Positions 34,768 to 47,196 of a stretch of 64,000 nt of DNA are shown in pieces (the first letter of the stretch is position 1; each line of letters begins with the position of its first letter). The notes under the pieces were generated by a model, which did no database searches, was not told where the DNA came from, and saw only the letters and a list, made by a program, of their open reading frames with translations. Location: the NCBI RefSeq assembly GCF_022376445.1, contig NW_025955017.1:1-64000 (forward strand). Direction: 5' to 3'. The translations under genes and the position numbers were made by a program. This stretch comes from Fomitopsis serialis (lineage: Eukaryota; Basidiomycota; Agaricomycetes; Polyporales; Fomitopsidaceae).

Positions 34768-36428
34768 TCACGCCGCAGCCTGCACCGGCGCAGGCGCAGC
34801 ATCGTACACTTTCTCGTTCCAGCCCGGCAAGATCTGCGCCGTCTCGAACTTCGGGTCGCCGCGCACCACGCCGTAGGTGCGCTGCCACTTCTGCTTCGCG
34901 AACGTCCACTCCTCCATGGTCGGCACGTGGTTGCCGGTCTTCTCGAACTCGTTCTGGGTGATGCCTTCGCGCAGGAGGATGGGCGAACCCTTGACAGTCG
35001 ACAGGACGACATCGTTGTTCGGGCTGAGAACGCCACGTTGCATCAGCGTTGCCTCTGACGTGGCAATATGGTGAATACGTACCGCGAGAAGTAGAGCAGA
35101 CCGAGACGGTCAACGTGCTCCTGATCCTTCGGCGGAGCAGCCACCCTGTTACGGCATCCCTCAGTACCCATTCGTTATGCTGCAGGTATGCAACGTACCT
35201 GTGAATCGTGCTCTTGACGTAGCCGCCGGTCAAGAACGACAGCGCGTCGCAGGCGTTGACGGTGAGCGTAGCGTTCTGTGGCTTGACCCACTTCCACTCG
35301 CCGGTCTGGTGGTTCTTGATCTGGAGCGCAGCGACAGGCTGACGGAAGAGGAGCGTCCATGTGCCGAGGTCTACGCGCAGGCGGGTTCAATGCATGCTCG
35401 TGGGCAATCTAGATACTGCGGTTGTGCTTACCAGTGTGGCCGCGGCCCCAGATCCTGCCGAGCTTGAGGTTCTCTTCGGGCGTGTATTTGGTGTACTTCA
35501 TGTACCGGAGGTGGTCCTGACGGCGATCCGAGGGTCGGATCAGCTTGAGGTTGACGATGTGAGAGTAGGCTGACATACCTCGCTCTTCTTCTCGTACTTG
35601 TGGAGGTTGAGGAAGTAGTCCTCTGGGAGTTCGAGAGCGACAGCGAGCAGGACGTGCAGATGGTCCAGGACCTCGGTGTGGAGAGACTGTCATGGGAGCG
35701 CGGTGAGTTTCGGTGGTATCGCATCGAAAGGCACAGCGGGACATACTCTAGCGAATTCCTCGATTTCAGGAATGAAGTCCGCAACGAGCTGGGGGTGGTT
35801 GTGCTCGAAGTGCCCGTCAAACTCTGGTACCAAAGGAGGTTCAGAATGCATCATCGAATATCATCGCAGCAATACGTACTGGGGATGTTGTACATCTCCG
35901 TGTGATCCCTCAGTCCGGAGACCGGCTCAAGGCTGAGGACCAAGTCAATCAAGTGACCAGTCAACAATCAATCGACAGGACTTACACTCGCCGTCCAGCG
36001 GGTATGTAACCATTGAACTTGCCCTGGTCTGGTGGAACGCACGTCAACGATGCATACTACCACACGCAGGAAGGTGCTTACCCAAGCCCTCCGGGATGTA
36101 CTTGCGCCTCTCCTCGAGCGGGAGCTCGTAGACTCGCTTGCCGAGTGAGAATTGGCGGTTCACACGCTCCTGGGAGATGTTGAAGTTCTTGACGTAGAAG
36201 AAGCCGTCCTCCCGCACGGCCTTCAGGAGGGTCTGTGCTAGCTCCTTCTTGCCCTCGGGGGTCGCTAGCAGACTGAAGTCGAGGGTGATGAGATCCGCCC
36301 AGTCCAACTCCTCCTGTAATCACGGAAATCAGATATGTCTTCATTAGACGAACAAACATCGCGAGCCCACTGACCTTGGTCTCAGGAACGAAGTTGAAGG
36401 AGCCGAGCTCAGGTGCGGGGACGGGCAT
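34768..36428 (-). CDS. 2-oxoglutarate/Fe(II)-dependent dioxygenase, isopenicillin-N-synthase-like
   Basis: Non-haem iron oxygenase of the DIOX_N/2OG-FeII_Oxy type; the substrate is unknown. Start at 36428. An intron at about 36312-36374 joins the short first exon to E-E-L-D-W-A-D-L-I-T-L-D. The N-terminal domain has E-D-G-F-F-Y-V-K-N and the R-V-Y-E-L-P-L-E-E-R-R-K-Y helix. Further exons carry Y-M-K-Y-T-K-Y-T-P and the first iron ligand in G-R-G-H-T (D follows across an intron), with G-T-W-T-L-L-F-R-Q after it. Then come the second His in K-S-T-I-H-R (about 35200), L-Y-F-S-R next to the expected 2-oxoglutarate-binding site, and an Ala-rich C-terminus at 34768. About eight exons of normal order. 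Such enzymes act in secondary metabolism, degradation or hormone-like chemistry; the neighbours give no hint which. Confidence 0.85.
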
Positions 36429-37943
36429 GTTGTAATGTACTGGATGAGGCTAGGGAGAACGAGGCGGATGCTCTGTCAGATAGTAGTCCACCGCGGCTCT
36501 TTTCAATGCCATCCAGTAGCCACATGATGAAGAGCGAGTACATGGCAAAGTATGGTGAGCGTTTCGCCGCCGACTGGCCGGGAAGGTTGGTCAGATGCGT
36601 GGGTCACCTCATTGGATTGCTGGATGATGCAATCCGAAGCTGACGTCCGGGGACAGCTGCAGCAATGGAGATAACACCAACTTCGCGGTACCACGGACGT
36701 TCCGATATGGTGTACGTAGAATGCCGGGAGGCAAATGGCCCGTGGACTAGTTTGAACTGTGCCTATTGCGACAGCGTGATAGGGTGCGTCACGGTGTGGA
36801 GCACGAGACGGTGATCTTCATTAAATCCAGACTGGGTTTGCAGAACTTTTCTCAGCTAAAGACAAGTCAGCAACTCAGTGCAATCAAGTCATCGAATGTT
36901 AAGCCTGAGGTCAACCTAAGGTACTCACGGTCCGAGAGGCAACCGCGTTTTTCCACTGGTCATGGTTTCGACATACAGTACGACCCACAGAAAGCCGACG
37001 GGAGCACCACAAACCTGAACTTGAGCATAATCATATGTGTCGCCAGCTTGAACAGTAGAGCACGCCCTTATAGATACCGACGGGGAGACAGAGAGACAGT
37101 ACTTGTTGAGACGACAGCTTGACGGTTTCTTTCAGTCAAATGCAATCTAGATCTGACCGCAGGCAAGCGGCGATCGGATCTCAGCCATCTGAGATCCACG
37201 TCGTCGCTCCCAGCCTCCCACTGACGACGGCGCACTACTTGTGTACCACAGTCGTTGTCCCTCTTCGCTCGAGATCATCTCTAAGTGCTGCATACAGCAT
37301 GATCCTGAACGACAGGCTACGTACTCTCAGTGATGTATCATCTCCAGGACAAGTGAACGACCAAATGACCGTCAGACCAGAATTGTCAAAATCAACCACC
37401 ACCATTCAAGTCATAGTTATCTCGAACAGTTGCCCGAGTCTTTGTATTTGTCCAAGGCTCCAGGCCACTGCGGATGGCGGGCAGGTATCGCAGAGCCACC
37501 TCTCCGGGGCTAGCGGACTTGATGCAATCCTTGATGGTATAGTGCAATGCAGGCTTCTATGAGCCGTGGCGTTAGAGCGTGACACTCTGTCGCAATCGCC
37601 CTCTTTCTCTCTCGCGCAGTCATTGTAAGTTCTCTCCTTGACTATTCTTTCAATCGAGCTTCTCAAAGCGTTACGAGACTTACAGATATGCAGATACTTG
37701 CCCGCTTTCGTGAAACGATAGCCTGCATGCGGATATGGCGCGAGGGATGCACCCTTGGGCGCTAGGTTCAGGTCTTGCACGCCATTCAGTACACGAATGA
37801 GCTTTCGTCTTCAGGTCCGAGATAACTCACATAGGTTGTTCTTCGCTACTTCTTAAGTAATGTTGCAGCCGCCAATCATGCGGGCTTGGTTCGTCCCTGT
37901 CCTCACTTAGGCTTGTCTCCTGCATACGCGTACGCGGTTCACC
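36429..37943. other. Divergent promoter region, oxygenase / MFS transporter
   Basis: About 1.5 kb between two divergently transcribed genes. No conserved coding motif is recognised. A minus-strand frame at 37406-37780 is probably chance. Confidence 0.45.
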
Positions 37944-40710
37944 ATGAGCAAGACAGGCCCGCGTCCCTTGAGCAGCTACGTGTGGTGGGCCGGAAGTTGT
38001 ATGCATGCTCTCCTATGCTAACGATCGCCGCAGGGATACTTGGAACAAACCTCCGTTGGAGAGGAAGTTCCTTGCGAAGCTGGACTCATGCCTTTTGATC
38101 TACGCGGCGCTGTCCTACTTTAGCAAATAAGTTCTTTTCTTTCTCTCTCCATTTATCCATCTCACCTTTACCTGTACGTATTTGGATCAACAGAACGTGA
38201 CTGTGAGTTCATATCGTTTCAAAATAGGTTCACCTCTGATGTATCCCGTAGAATGCCTACGTCTCTGGGATGCAAGAGGAGTGGGTGCTGATCGCTGGCG
38301 ATCGTCCATTTAACTGACCGCTTCTCCCAGCCTCGGCCTGTGAATCGCACGCTTCTCTGCCCGTGATCGATTGCTGATCCTTCCACAGCCACGGAAATCA
38401 GTTGAACTACATCACGACTGCTTGGACGTGCGGATATGTGATTGGTCAAATCCCTGCGAAGTGAGGAATACTGTATCCGTTCTCTATGCATGGCCTTATC
38501 CCTGATCTGCGCCTCATAGCATGTTAATCACGAGAGTACGACCATCAATATGGGTATGTTGATAATCACGGTGTTAGCGACCATTCTCTGACAACGTCGT
38601 CGTAGATTCCACTCACGGAGGTAGTTTGGAGCGGTTTGACTATGTGCCTTGCGTCGGCGAAGAGTTTTGGCGCTCTTGTTACTATCCGTTTCTTCGTCGG
38701 TGAGCTAGCCTATATGCGCCCGACCCAATATCATGCTGATGAACGGATCAAGGCCTCGCCGAGTCTTCCTTCTATCCAGCAATGCAATACGTCACTGGCA
38801 GTTGGTACAAGCCTGACGAACTAGGCAAAAGAGCGTGCATATTTCATGTACGTGTTTCTCGTTAGAAACCATGTCACTGTCAGCTCAGCCTTCATAGACG
38901 GCAAGCGCCTTCGGTCCCATGATAAGTGGCTTTTTACAAGCTGTATGTTGCCTCAAAGGACACCGTGATCATTTCTGACGCTAGTTGATAGGCAGCGTAC
39001 GACGGCCTCAACGGAACATACGGTCTTGCGGGGTGGAGATGTGAGCCACATGGGTGAAGATGAAGTGTAGTCTGATCAACGTTTCGTAGGGCTCTTCATC
39101 ATCGACGGGATCATTACAGTTCCTATCGCCCTCCTAGGTTTCCTCATCATGCCAGGTTAGTCTCAGATGCTATAGAGGGCGCGGCAGCTCATTTGCGCGG
39201 ACATATATCAGATCTGCCCTCCAACACAAGGCCAAACTACTTGTACAGTCAGGACGAGATCGACCTGGCGAATCGCCGTATGGCGGAGATTGGACGGAAG
39301 CCTCCCGGGAAATTCACCAAGAAGAAGGCAGGCACAATTTCCCGGCTGCGGATGTTTGCTCATCATTGTAACTCGTGTCTCAGGTGTTCAAGTTCTTCAC
39401 GACGTGGCACCTGTACCTCCTCACGCTCCGTAGGTCGCTACACCGACTTGCGAGGGTATTGTCGCTGACTTGATCTTCTCAGTATACGTTCTGGTATGTT
39501 CCGAGCCTGTATTTGTCAAATTATAGCTGTAGCTTGACGCGGCTGGCCAGTTCAACAATGGTGGAAATCCCGCGGGTTCGATGATCTTTTGGTACGTACG
39601 GCACCACGCGCGTGGCTCATTCCAAGTCTCAAATGTTTCCTAGGCTGAAGAGCTTCAACACACCCGAGAAGACTGTGTACACGGTTGCGCAGATCAATAC
39701 GTACCCGCTACCAATCTATGCCGTACAGATATTGACAAGTGAGTCCTTGGGGTAGTGAAATCTTCAGGACACATTGGCTGAACCTCATCGCTCGCAGCGC
39801 TGACTTATGCATGGTGGTCGGATGCCGTGCAGGCGCGTTGGCCCCCTATGATCCTCGCAGCAGTAAGAGTGATTCGAAATATAGACGTGTCGCCTCTGAC
39901 GTACATTCTTCTAGACCTGGAATATGGTGGTTTGCATCGTCTTGGCTGCTACGCCTGTGTACACACACATAACTCGGTAAGCCCCCATTATTCTCGCGTC
40001 CTATGCGCTCTACTCACCCGCATTTCAGGCGCTGGGTATTCTACTATATGGTACGCACCACCGAAAGTGATCATGGGAATGTCTGATGAAACAACCATTG
40101 ATGGCGTAGACATCGGTCACCGGAGGACTGTCCGGATTGATCCTGTCATGGGCAAACGAGCTCACAGGAGAAGACAGCGAGAGTGCGTTCTGCGTCGCAA
40201 TCGAAACCGGACGCGCACTGAAGTGAACCTATCCAGAACGTGCGTTTGTCGTCGCATGTTGCAATACGTTTGCATACGTCGTGCAAACGTGGTTTCCCAC
40301 GTAGGAATTGTCTATTCTTCTGCCTTCGTACTGCGTCGCTCAATGACTCTACTGGACAGGGTCCTCTTTCCTCAAGTGGAGCAACCCCGGTATGCACGGT
40401 ATCTCTGATCTGACCACCGTAGTTGACGAGTGCGGTCACAGTGTATTCAAAGGGAACGTGGCGACGGCCTGTATGATGGTCGCCCTGAGTAGGTCTGATT
40501 CACTCGCATTGGGCACTGCCGGCTAAGTCATCTGCTATCAGTTTGCACAGCACTCACCGTGCTTGCCTTGTCGCGTCGCGATGCGCGGAGGAAAGCTCGC
40601 GAGGTTCAGCTTGAACAACCCACGAGTGATCGTGCGTCCTCCGATGATCTCAAAGTCGGCAAAGATGACGCCATTGCATCGAGTGTAGTAGTTGAGGAAC
40701 TCAGAGGCTG
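37944..40710 (+). CDS. MFS transporter of the allantoate/pantothenate (Dal5/Liz1-type) anion:cation symporter family
   Basis: Plasma-membrane major-facilitator permease, probably taking up an organic anion such as a vitamin or an allantoate-like compound. Start proposed at 37944. Later exons give P-P-L-E-R-K-F-L-A-K-L-D, the first helix with Y-F-S-K, then Y-L-D-Q-Q-N-V-T joined to N-A-Y-V-S-G-M, the family signature. They continue with G-Y-V-I-G-Q-I-P, R-P-S-I-W-I-P-L-T-E-V-V-W-S-G, S-F-Y-P-A-M-Q-Y-V-T-G-S-W-Y, G-W-R-x-L-F-I-I-D-G, and a C-terminal half with S-W-A-N-E-L-T-G-E. The cytosolic tail is acidic and ends at 40710. There are more than ten small introns. One frame shift is apparent near 38900-38910. 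The gene ends 180 bases from the convergent DUF6533 copy 6. Family call firm, substrate open. Confidence 0.82.
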
Positions 40711-40889
40711 AGAATCATCGTTGGTAGCACCGTAACGTCTCGTACACGTGGGGCATCGCACCGAGCCAAAGGGTTTCAAGAAGAATGAATAAATACTTTC
40801 GGCATTGATTTTGAAGCGGTGACAGACCCCACACCCGTACCGTACAGGAATGCGCACATAGAGCGAAGAAGATGGAGGTGCTACCCATT

Positions 40890-42624
40890 CTACCGTGGCT
40901 CTTCCTGAATATCCGTATCGCCGTAGGCATTCGCCTGATCCGTGTCGTCGGCGTCATTGTCTAGATCGTTCATCATGTCCATTTCATATTCTTCGGTGTC
41001 ACCGCGGGTAGCGTGTGCAGCCGCTGCGAGACCAGGATGAGGTTCGAAAGTGATGCTTGATACGTGGGTGAGGTCGTCCAGCATACGGGAAATCGTGGAG
41101 CCTGATTCGTCCGGATTGATGTCTCTGATAGAGGCTTTCCGGAGATTGAGGAGGAGCCGCGACAATAAGACTATCTGTATCCTTTGAGACCTCAAATGAG
41201 CATCAAGGCTTTCTGTTAGGGAGGCAGGTAATACGCACGATTGAGAGAACATGTTGAAAAAAACCACATCCTGACGTAAGGCTGATGAGGATGCAAACCG
41301 ACGAATAGTCATAGTACGATCGCACCGCAAGATATGTGAGTAGACAGTAGACGAGCTGCAGAAGCAACATTGCTCTAGCAACAAGGGTATATAAGAACAC
41401 AGCATGTGTAGATGGGCGGAGTAGGACGTGCATGAAATAGACAGTACCTGGGAGCAGCCCAACATTAGTCGTCGGGTAGAGAAGTAGAATTGAAGTTTGC
41501 CGCACCGTCTCGGAGAAAGAACCATGAGATGCTGAACGACCTTGGATTGACTCGAGCGTCCTTTACAGACCGTTGTACAAGAAATAGCAGTCTTGACCAG
41601 GTGAGACCGGCAACGATGGCTTGCGAGAGTACATTGAAAATGGATCCAACAAGCGTCACTACGACCCAAGGTCAGCAAGCTTGCTTGAAATAAGATCGGT
41701 TTGTTACAAGAGGTCACCTCTTCATGCAATCAGTGAAGGCATGTGATTGTCCAATGGTAAATACTCACTTTTCAGCTGTGCTACCTACGAACTGGGCCAT
41801 AATTTTGCAGACCCAGGTACCATCGACGTCCACTAACTGATATTGGGTTGTAGCTATGTTGTACTGCAGGTGTATGTCAGTTTGTCATTCTCCAACTTAA
41901 AGTCCGTCAGACTTTGCCTACCACATTGACGATAACCGTAAATATGTCTGTCGCGAACACTGTCGCAGCCCACACCAAGCTACGGTTGCTGACTGCGTAA
42001 GCGCGAATCGCCGAAATCACTGATGATGACGCCAGTACAAGTTCAGTACATAAGGCGAAAACGGAGTCTTGGGACAAGAGACGGACCTGCATCCAGTACA
42101 TTCGGGAACAGAGCGAATGCTGAGGAGATGACGTAGCTATCGCGGCAACTGTGCATCATATAAGTCATCGAGACGATGGAATGAATGACGATGAGTGACT
42201 GACTTTCCCAAAGTCTATGGAACATAGTCAAAGAGTAGTGCGAATGTGCAGAAGGATGCGGTGACATACCGGTAAGTACAGAATGGACGCCAACAGGGTA
42301 ATTGACATGCCAATCGCGGTGAATCGTATCAAGCCCATGAGCACGGTCATGCCAAATGGTGCACGCTGCAGCCATAAGAGAGTGATGTCGCTGCCCACAG
42401 TAAGCAGATAATCATACATGGCAAATACTGCAATCGCAATGAGCGATCCATAGCGAGGCTACTTCACTATACTCAGACAGACCTGTACACGCCATGATGA
42501 TGTAACTCTGTACTACGCTGGATATGATAAAGTGAGCTCAGTAACGGTCTCAGGACAGAACAGTGAGATATAGCACCGACCCAGCCTGTACACCGGCAAT
42601 CGCTTCGGCCGTGGATGTAGACAT
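40890..42624 (-). CDS. DUF6533 seven-helix membrane protein, copy 6
   Basis: Member of the copies 6-7 subgroup. The start at 42624 opens a first exon with Gly-Ser-rich sequence, followed after small introns by the core at about 42300-42420, reading M-Y-D-Y-L-L-T-V-G-S-D-I-x-L-L-W and two hydrophobic helices. A loop exon has A-I-R-A-Y-A-V-S-N-R (about 41970-42010). A helix exon reads L-S-Q-A-I-V-A-G-L-T-W-S-R (about 41590-41640), and the adjoining one S-W-F-F-L-R-D-G. The last exon (about 40890-41180) carries L-L-S-R-L-L-L-N-L-R-K-A and a long acidic tail rich in Asp. Frames at the read motifs are open. Function unknown. It is the inverted twin of copy 7. Confidence 0.8.
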
Positions 42625-43238
42625 GGAGGAACTAGCGTCCTTCTAGAGAATGGAGTTCAGAAACCGGATGGCGACTGACCGGATGTATTCTCAGTTGCGA
42701 CCTTTTATGCCTTTCATTGAGTTTTAAAAGTGGCGTGCAACATATGATATGACTTTATTTCGCACACTGATTGTTAGAGAACCACAGCCTTGAGTACGTC
42801 TGAAATCCGACGGTCAGGGAATTTGTTATGCGTGGATGGGCGCATATTAAGAGGCAGCGCTATGGACGCTGCAGCTCAATAACACCCATGCATTCAGGCA
42901 ACATTCGTGTCCATGTTGGCGACGGGAAGAATCACTGCGTGCATTGCCTCGCACGAGGCTGGCAGGCGCCTGTCACAATTGCCACACAGCAACTCAGGCT
43001 TCCAGTCCGATCTCTACCAAAAGACTCAAGACGTAAGCGACCGATTGCAGGAATGAGAAAGGGCACATACCTCCTCCGACTTCCGCCCACACGCTTCAGG
43101 ATGTATGAGCAGCGCTTTCAGCCACAGTTGACGCCGACAACGGTCAATTTGCATATGAGCCTTGTGCGAGAAATGACACAGATACCGATCTTATTACATA
43201 CGTACATCTCGTACATTCTTCCTTCATCGTAGCAAATC
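42625..43238. other. Spacer between galactokinase and DUF6533 copy 6
   Basis: About 610 bases, part of the inverted duplication. It holds the galactokinase 3' flank and the copy 6 promoter, and is well conserved with the corresponding spacer at 60553-61173. No gene is seen. Confidence 0.55.
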
Positions 43239-45404
43239 TTACTCGAGCTTCAACACTGTGTCTGCATCAACACGTGTGTCGGCGAGCACTGAGAAGGTCT
43301 GGGACTCACCACATGCTCCACTACTCGGTTTCGTTGCGAAGATCACTTGCTTCAGAGCCTCGCCCTCGAGACCCTTGTACGCAGGGTACGTCGCCACGAG
43401 CTTCTCAATGAACGCGTCCACCTTATCTTCAGCCACAAGCGACACCGTGCATCCGCCCCAACCAGCACCTATCACCGCCGCACACATCAGCCTCATCCGC
43501 ACAACAAGACACATAGCTCGCGCCGCCGACTCACCCGTGAGCCTGGATGCATACGCCCCGGCCTCCTTCGCGATGCGGACGAGCTCGTCCACCTCCGGAC
43601 ACGAGTTCTCCAAGAACTTGCGCGAGCTGTAATGCGACGCGTCCATGAGGTCGCCCAGCTCGCGGAGCACGCTCTCCGGGAGGTCCGGCGCGTCCGCCGC
43701 GCGCAGACACGCCGCGCGGAACTCGATCACCCGGAGGGACTCCTCGAACACGTGTCTCACGCGCTTGTAGATCTGGAAGTGCGTCGCCTCGACTGCGAAG
43801 ATCGCCCGCGGCGCGGGGTCAGTGTCCCAGCGGATGCAGCCGCGCGGCAGAGGACGACGCACCCTCGACCCAGCTCAGGTACACCTCGTTGAAGAGCGCC
43901 GCGTCCAGCCCGCTCTCCTTGATCATCTCCTCCATCGTCAGCCCCAGCTGCTCGTCGTCGCCCCTCCCCGCCGGGCGCAGCTTCTCCACCTCCGGCAGCA
44001 CCTTCTGCAGGCCCGCCTTCAGCTTGTCCGTGTCGAGCTCGGTCGGCTGGCCCTTCGATTCGGTGTGGCCGAGCCACCGCCCAAGCACGATGCGGAGTGT
44101 CGGGCGCTCGGTAGGCTCCAGCTGGACGTTGAGGTGACGCGCGAGGATGCGGGCACCGGCGAGCGTCTCTACCACGCGCAGGTTGTAGCGGGTCTTCGCG
44201 CCTGGGATGTCGCTTGAGCGTGTATTCGAGGAGATTCGGGATGGTATGAGACTCACCGACAGCCTTGTCGCTGACCACCAGCGAGTTGGCACAGACGAAC
44301 ACGGCGCGCGGGTTGGTGCGCAACACGGGGAGGAGGATCGGCTCCGCGTGCAGGAAGGGGAAGAACGTGATGTACAATGCCGACGAAGGCATGGAGATGA
44401 CCGAGGCAGCCTGATCCAAGCCACCACTGTTGACGCCTGCAATCGCTGGAATGAATGGACTGCAGCGGATGAAGTGGGCTGCAGACGTACCGACACGCTG
44501 CTCGTTCTCCATCGCCATCTCGACCAGCTGGCCTTTCGTCAGTTCACCGAGCTTGTTGTTTACAGCGAGGAACGAAAGCGTGGATGCAACCACCATCGCG
44601 GCACTGTTCTGATGCGTCAATCAAAGTCTACCTTGTGAACGGAGCAGTAAGCACCTAGACGAAAGACCCGATCCCGAAGGGACGGAACCAGTAACAAGGA
44701 GGTCAATAGGGACCGGATGCTCGTTTGACGAGGGAGCGAAGAAGCGATTCAGTACACCCTACAGATATAACCTCTGTGTTAGACTCGCCAGATGACAGGA
44801 ATCATGGCCTCGGATACTCACATAGTAACCAGCCTTGACATAGCTCTCCCATCTCAGCTCCCGCTTGTTGATATCGAGGTACCAGCTCTCTGCGTGGACC
44901 GCCCCCTCCGCCTGCTTCTGCTCTGCAGAGGACGGGGTGGGAGTATTCTTCAGCATCGGAGTAAAGGTCTGCGGGGTGTATTTAGGATTCAGATTTTGAG
45001 CAGCGACACTGCCCGCGGATGATTGAGTCGAAGGGCCGCATGCGATGAGGATGTCCTGTTCAACAGCAGCGGGGAGGCAGCCAAAGAGAACATAGTCGAT
45101 GTGTTCTCCAATGATGCTGCATAAATGAGATACAAAAAAGTAGGTGAGGAGGCAGAGGAGCGGACGAGGTTGAGGACGCACTTAACCCTGCCCGGCGCTC
45201 GAGCGATGTAAGCTGGTTTCTTGCCAAACCGCTTCTCAAACTCGTCCACCACATCGTTCCATCGTGTGCTGTTCGATCAGGTTGCTGATGAGCGGTTAGA
45301 GGAACAATCTCGGAGAGCACGCACGCCTGAGCAGAAGCCGTCTGGAGGTCGCCGAGGACATCGGTCAGAGAGGTAAAGACGGGGATCGGTAATTGCGCGG
45401 CCAT
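43239..45404 (-). CDS. GAL1: Galactokinase
   Basis: Phosphorylates galactose to galactose-1-phosphate, the entry step of the Leloir pathway (GHMP kinase family). Start at 45404. Splicing gives W-N-D-V-V-D-E-F-E-K-R-F-G and A-P-G-R-V-N-x-I-G-E-H-x-D-Y, the galactokinase signature (about 45100-45190). The ATP-binding loop P-S-G-S-G-L-S-S with S-A-A-M-V-V spans an intron at about 44610-44660. N-S-G-G-L-D-Q-A-A carries the catalytic Asp (about 44410). A long variable middle follows, then V-E-V-E-A-T-H-F and finally G-A-G-W-G-G-C-T-V-S-L-V, again across an intron. The end is at 43239, after a small last exon. I read about nine introns, all resolvable without frame correction. A truncated inverted copy lies at 59985-60552. 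No other Leloir gene is next to it. Confidence 0.94.
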
Positions 45405-45877
45405 TCTGTCGCTCGGTTGTCCTGGTCAGTGGAGAATGAGAGCTAAGAGCGAGTCGAAGGCAGGGTTAAAGAGGGATGTGAAAGGACTGCGAGGAGACCC
45501 GGGCCGGGTAAACAGTGTGAGGCTCGAGCGGCCTCAGTCAGTCCTGTCCCGGACCGTCCGATCGATATCCATGTGCTGCGATGACATAGCCAACGTCGTA
45601 GCTTGAAAGTCAGGTCGAGACATCCCAGAAAGCAGCCAAGACGATCTGCGTGGGCCAGAAATGCAGGTTGGAAGTCGAGGCGGGGAGGGAGGGAGTCGAC
45701 AACGTGCAGCCAGGCTCGAGGCTGATCGGACCGGTACCATGCTCGCTCGTGGACACGGATCAAACGCTGGCGCTTGACAACTTGCTTCCAACCGCTCATG
45801 ACTTGACAACACTCTCCGTACCGACTACGATACAAACCTACCAGAACTATAGTACAGGCCGGAACGAATGCGAGAAA

Positions 45878-47196
45878 TCAAACCGTCTCCTGAGGATGCG
45901 CAACCAACTTCACGCCGCTGACACTATGGTTCCTCAGCCTCTCCAACCCGTCCACAATACCCTCCAGCCCATTTGGAAGCACCTCGACGCGGTTGGGCTA
46001 CAGCGAGCAATGGTCAGGCTCACATCGTCATTCATCTGAGCACAACTAGCTAGCTGACCTTGATAACCCCTTCCTTCAGCCACGTCGTGAGCTGCTTGCC
46101 ATACACCTCCGCAGCAACGGTACGATTCTCCACCGGAAAGTTCGCCTGGCCGAACGGCCTCACGATCTTCTTATCGGGCCGCAGACGCTCTTCAGGGATT
46201 GCAGTATACAAGACCAGCGCTAGGGTCCCGCCCGGCGCGAGGAGCTCGTACGAGGCGAGCTGTGTCTCCGGCAAGGCAACGGAGTCATAGATCAGGTCCA
46301 ACGGCTCCTTCGTGATCTTCGCCGTTTCCTCTCTGAGCTGCTCGAGCGTGAGGTTGCGATCCAGGACATGCGTTGCCCCGAGGGAGCGAAGGAACTCTGC
46401 GTTGTGCAAGGACGCGGTGGCAATGATCGGCGAGAAGCCTGATAGCTTTGCGAACTGGATAACTGAAGGATACGCAGCGTGGCTCGGAATCAGCGTGAGT
46501 GAAAATATAATATATGAGCTACTAACCATATTGTCCGACTGAGCTGCCAGCACCGATGACAACGAACGGTTTGCCAGCGTACTTGCCACGCCCGCCTTCC
46601 TCCCAAGGCGCCTGCAAACCCAATGTACCGTAGTCCTGATCCGGCGCGACGACCTGCTCATACAGACCCAGAGCGGCAGTGCTCAGCCCGACTGGGAGCG
46701 TGGCTGCTTGTTCAAAGGTAATGTTGTCGGGGATCTGTGTACATGCGAAGATACGGTGAGTCGCTTAGTCGCCTGCCGCGTATTGTATACGACCGAACCT
46801 TCGCAGTTATATCAGCATTCGCAACCGTGTACTGCTGGAACCCCGCGTTCGGGACTGCAAAGTGGCCCTGTTCAACGCTTTTAGAAGGAGATATTCAGTA
46901 AACAACCTCTGTATGGCGGAAGAACAGGCTTACACTTTATCACCGAGCGAGAAACCCTTCACGCCCTCGCCGAGTTCCTCTACCGTCCCCGCGACGTCAG
47001 ACCCGACAATGCCAGGGAACTCCTGGACGATGATTCCGTTCTTCTGGATCTTCCAGTCCACCGGGTTGAGCCCGACGGCGTGGACCTTGACGAGGAGCTG
47101 GCCCGGACCAGGCTTCGGGACCGCGATGGAGCGGACGACGAAGTCCGCGTACTTGGCGGGGAGGACGAGTGCCTTCTGTATCTTCGGGACAGACAT
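45878..47196 (-). CDS. Medium-chain dehydrogenase/reductase (quinone-oxidoreductase-like)
   Basis: NAD(P)H-dependent oxidoreductase of the zinc-independent MDR group, like fungal trans-enoyl reductases and alkene/quinone reductases; substrate unknown. The first exon (47196 to about 46935) gives the GroES-like domain with K-P-G-P-G-Q-L-L-V-K, G-L-N-P-V-D-W-K and P-G-I-V-G-S-D-V-A-G-T-V. After introns the nucleotide-binding fold shows V-I-G-A-G-S-S-V-G-Q-Y (the G-x-G-x2-G type loop near 46540), Q-F-A-K-L-S-G-F, and L-G-A-T-H-V-L-D. A late exon ends G-V-I-K-V, and a last exon closes with P-N-G-L-E-G-I and H-P-Q-E-T-V at 45878. The zinc ligands of classical alcohol dehydrogenases are not seen. 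A remnant of a tandem paralogue lies at 47706-47860. Confidence 0.85.

Larger units (their letters stand above)
40740..43840. repeat. Inverted duplication, left arm
   Basis: Paired with about 59980-63050 in inverted orientation. It contains the 3' third of galactokinase, the spacer and DUF6533 copy 6. Even non-coding sequence matches: the run around 42830-42890 recurs almost unchanged as the reverse complement near 60905-60965. The outer end continues past the copy 6 stop to about 40740. Confidence 0.8.

Noticed and set aside
43347..43892. A 181-codon open frame on the plus strand
   Set aside because: It lies entirely antisense to clear galactokinase exons and shows no motif; a GC-rich shadow frame.
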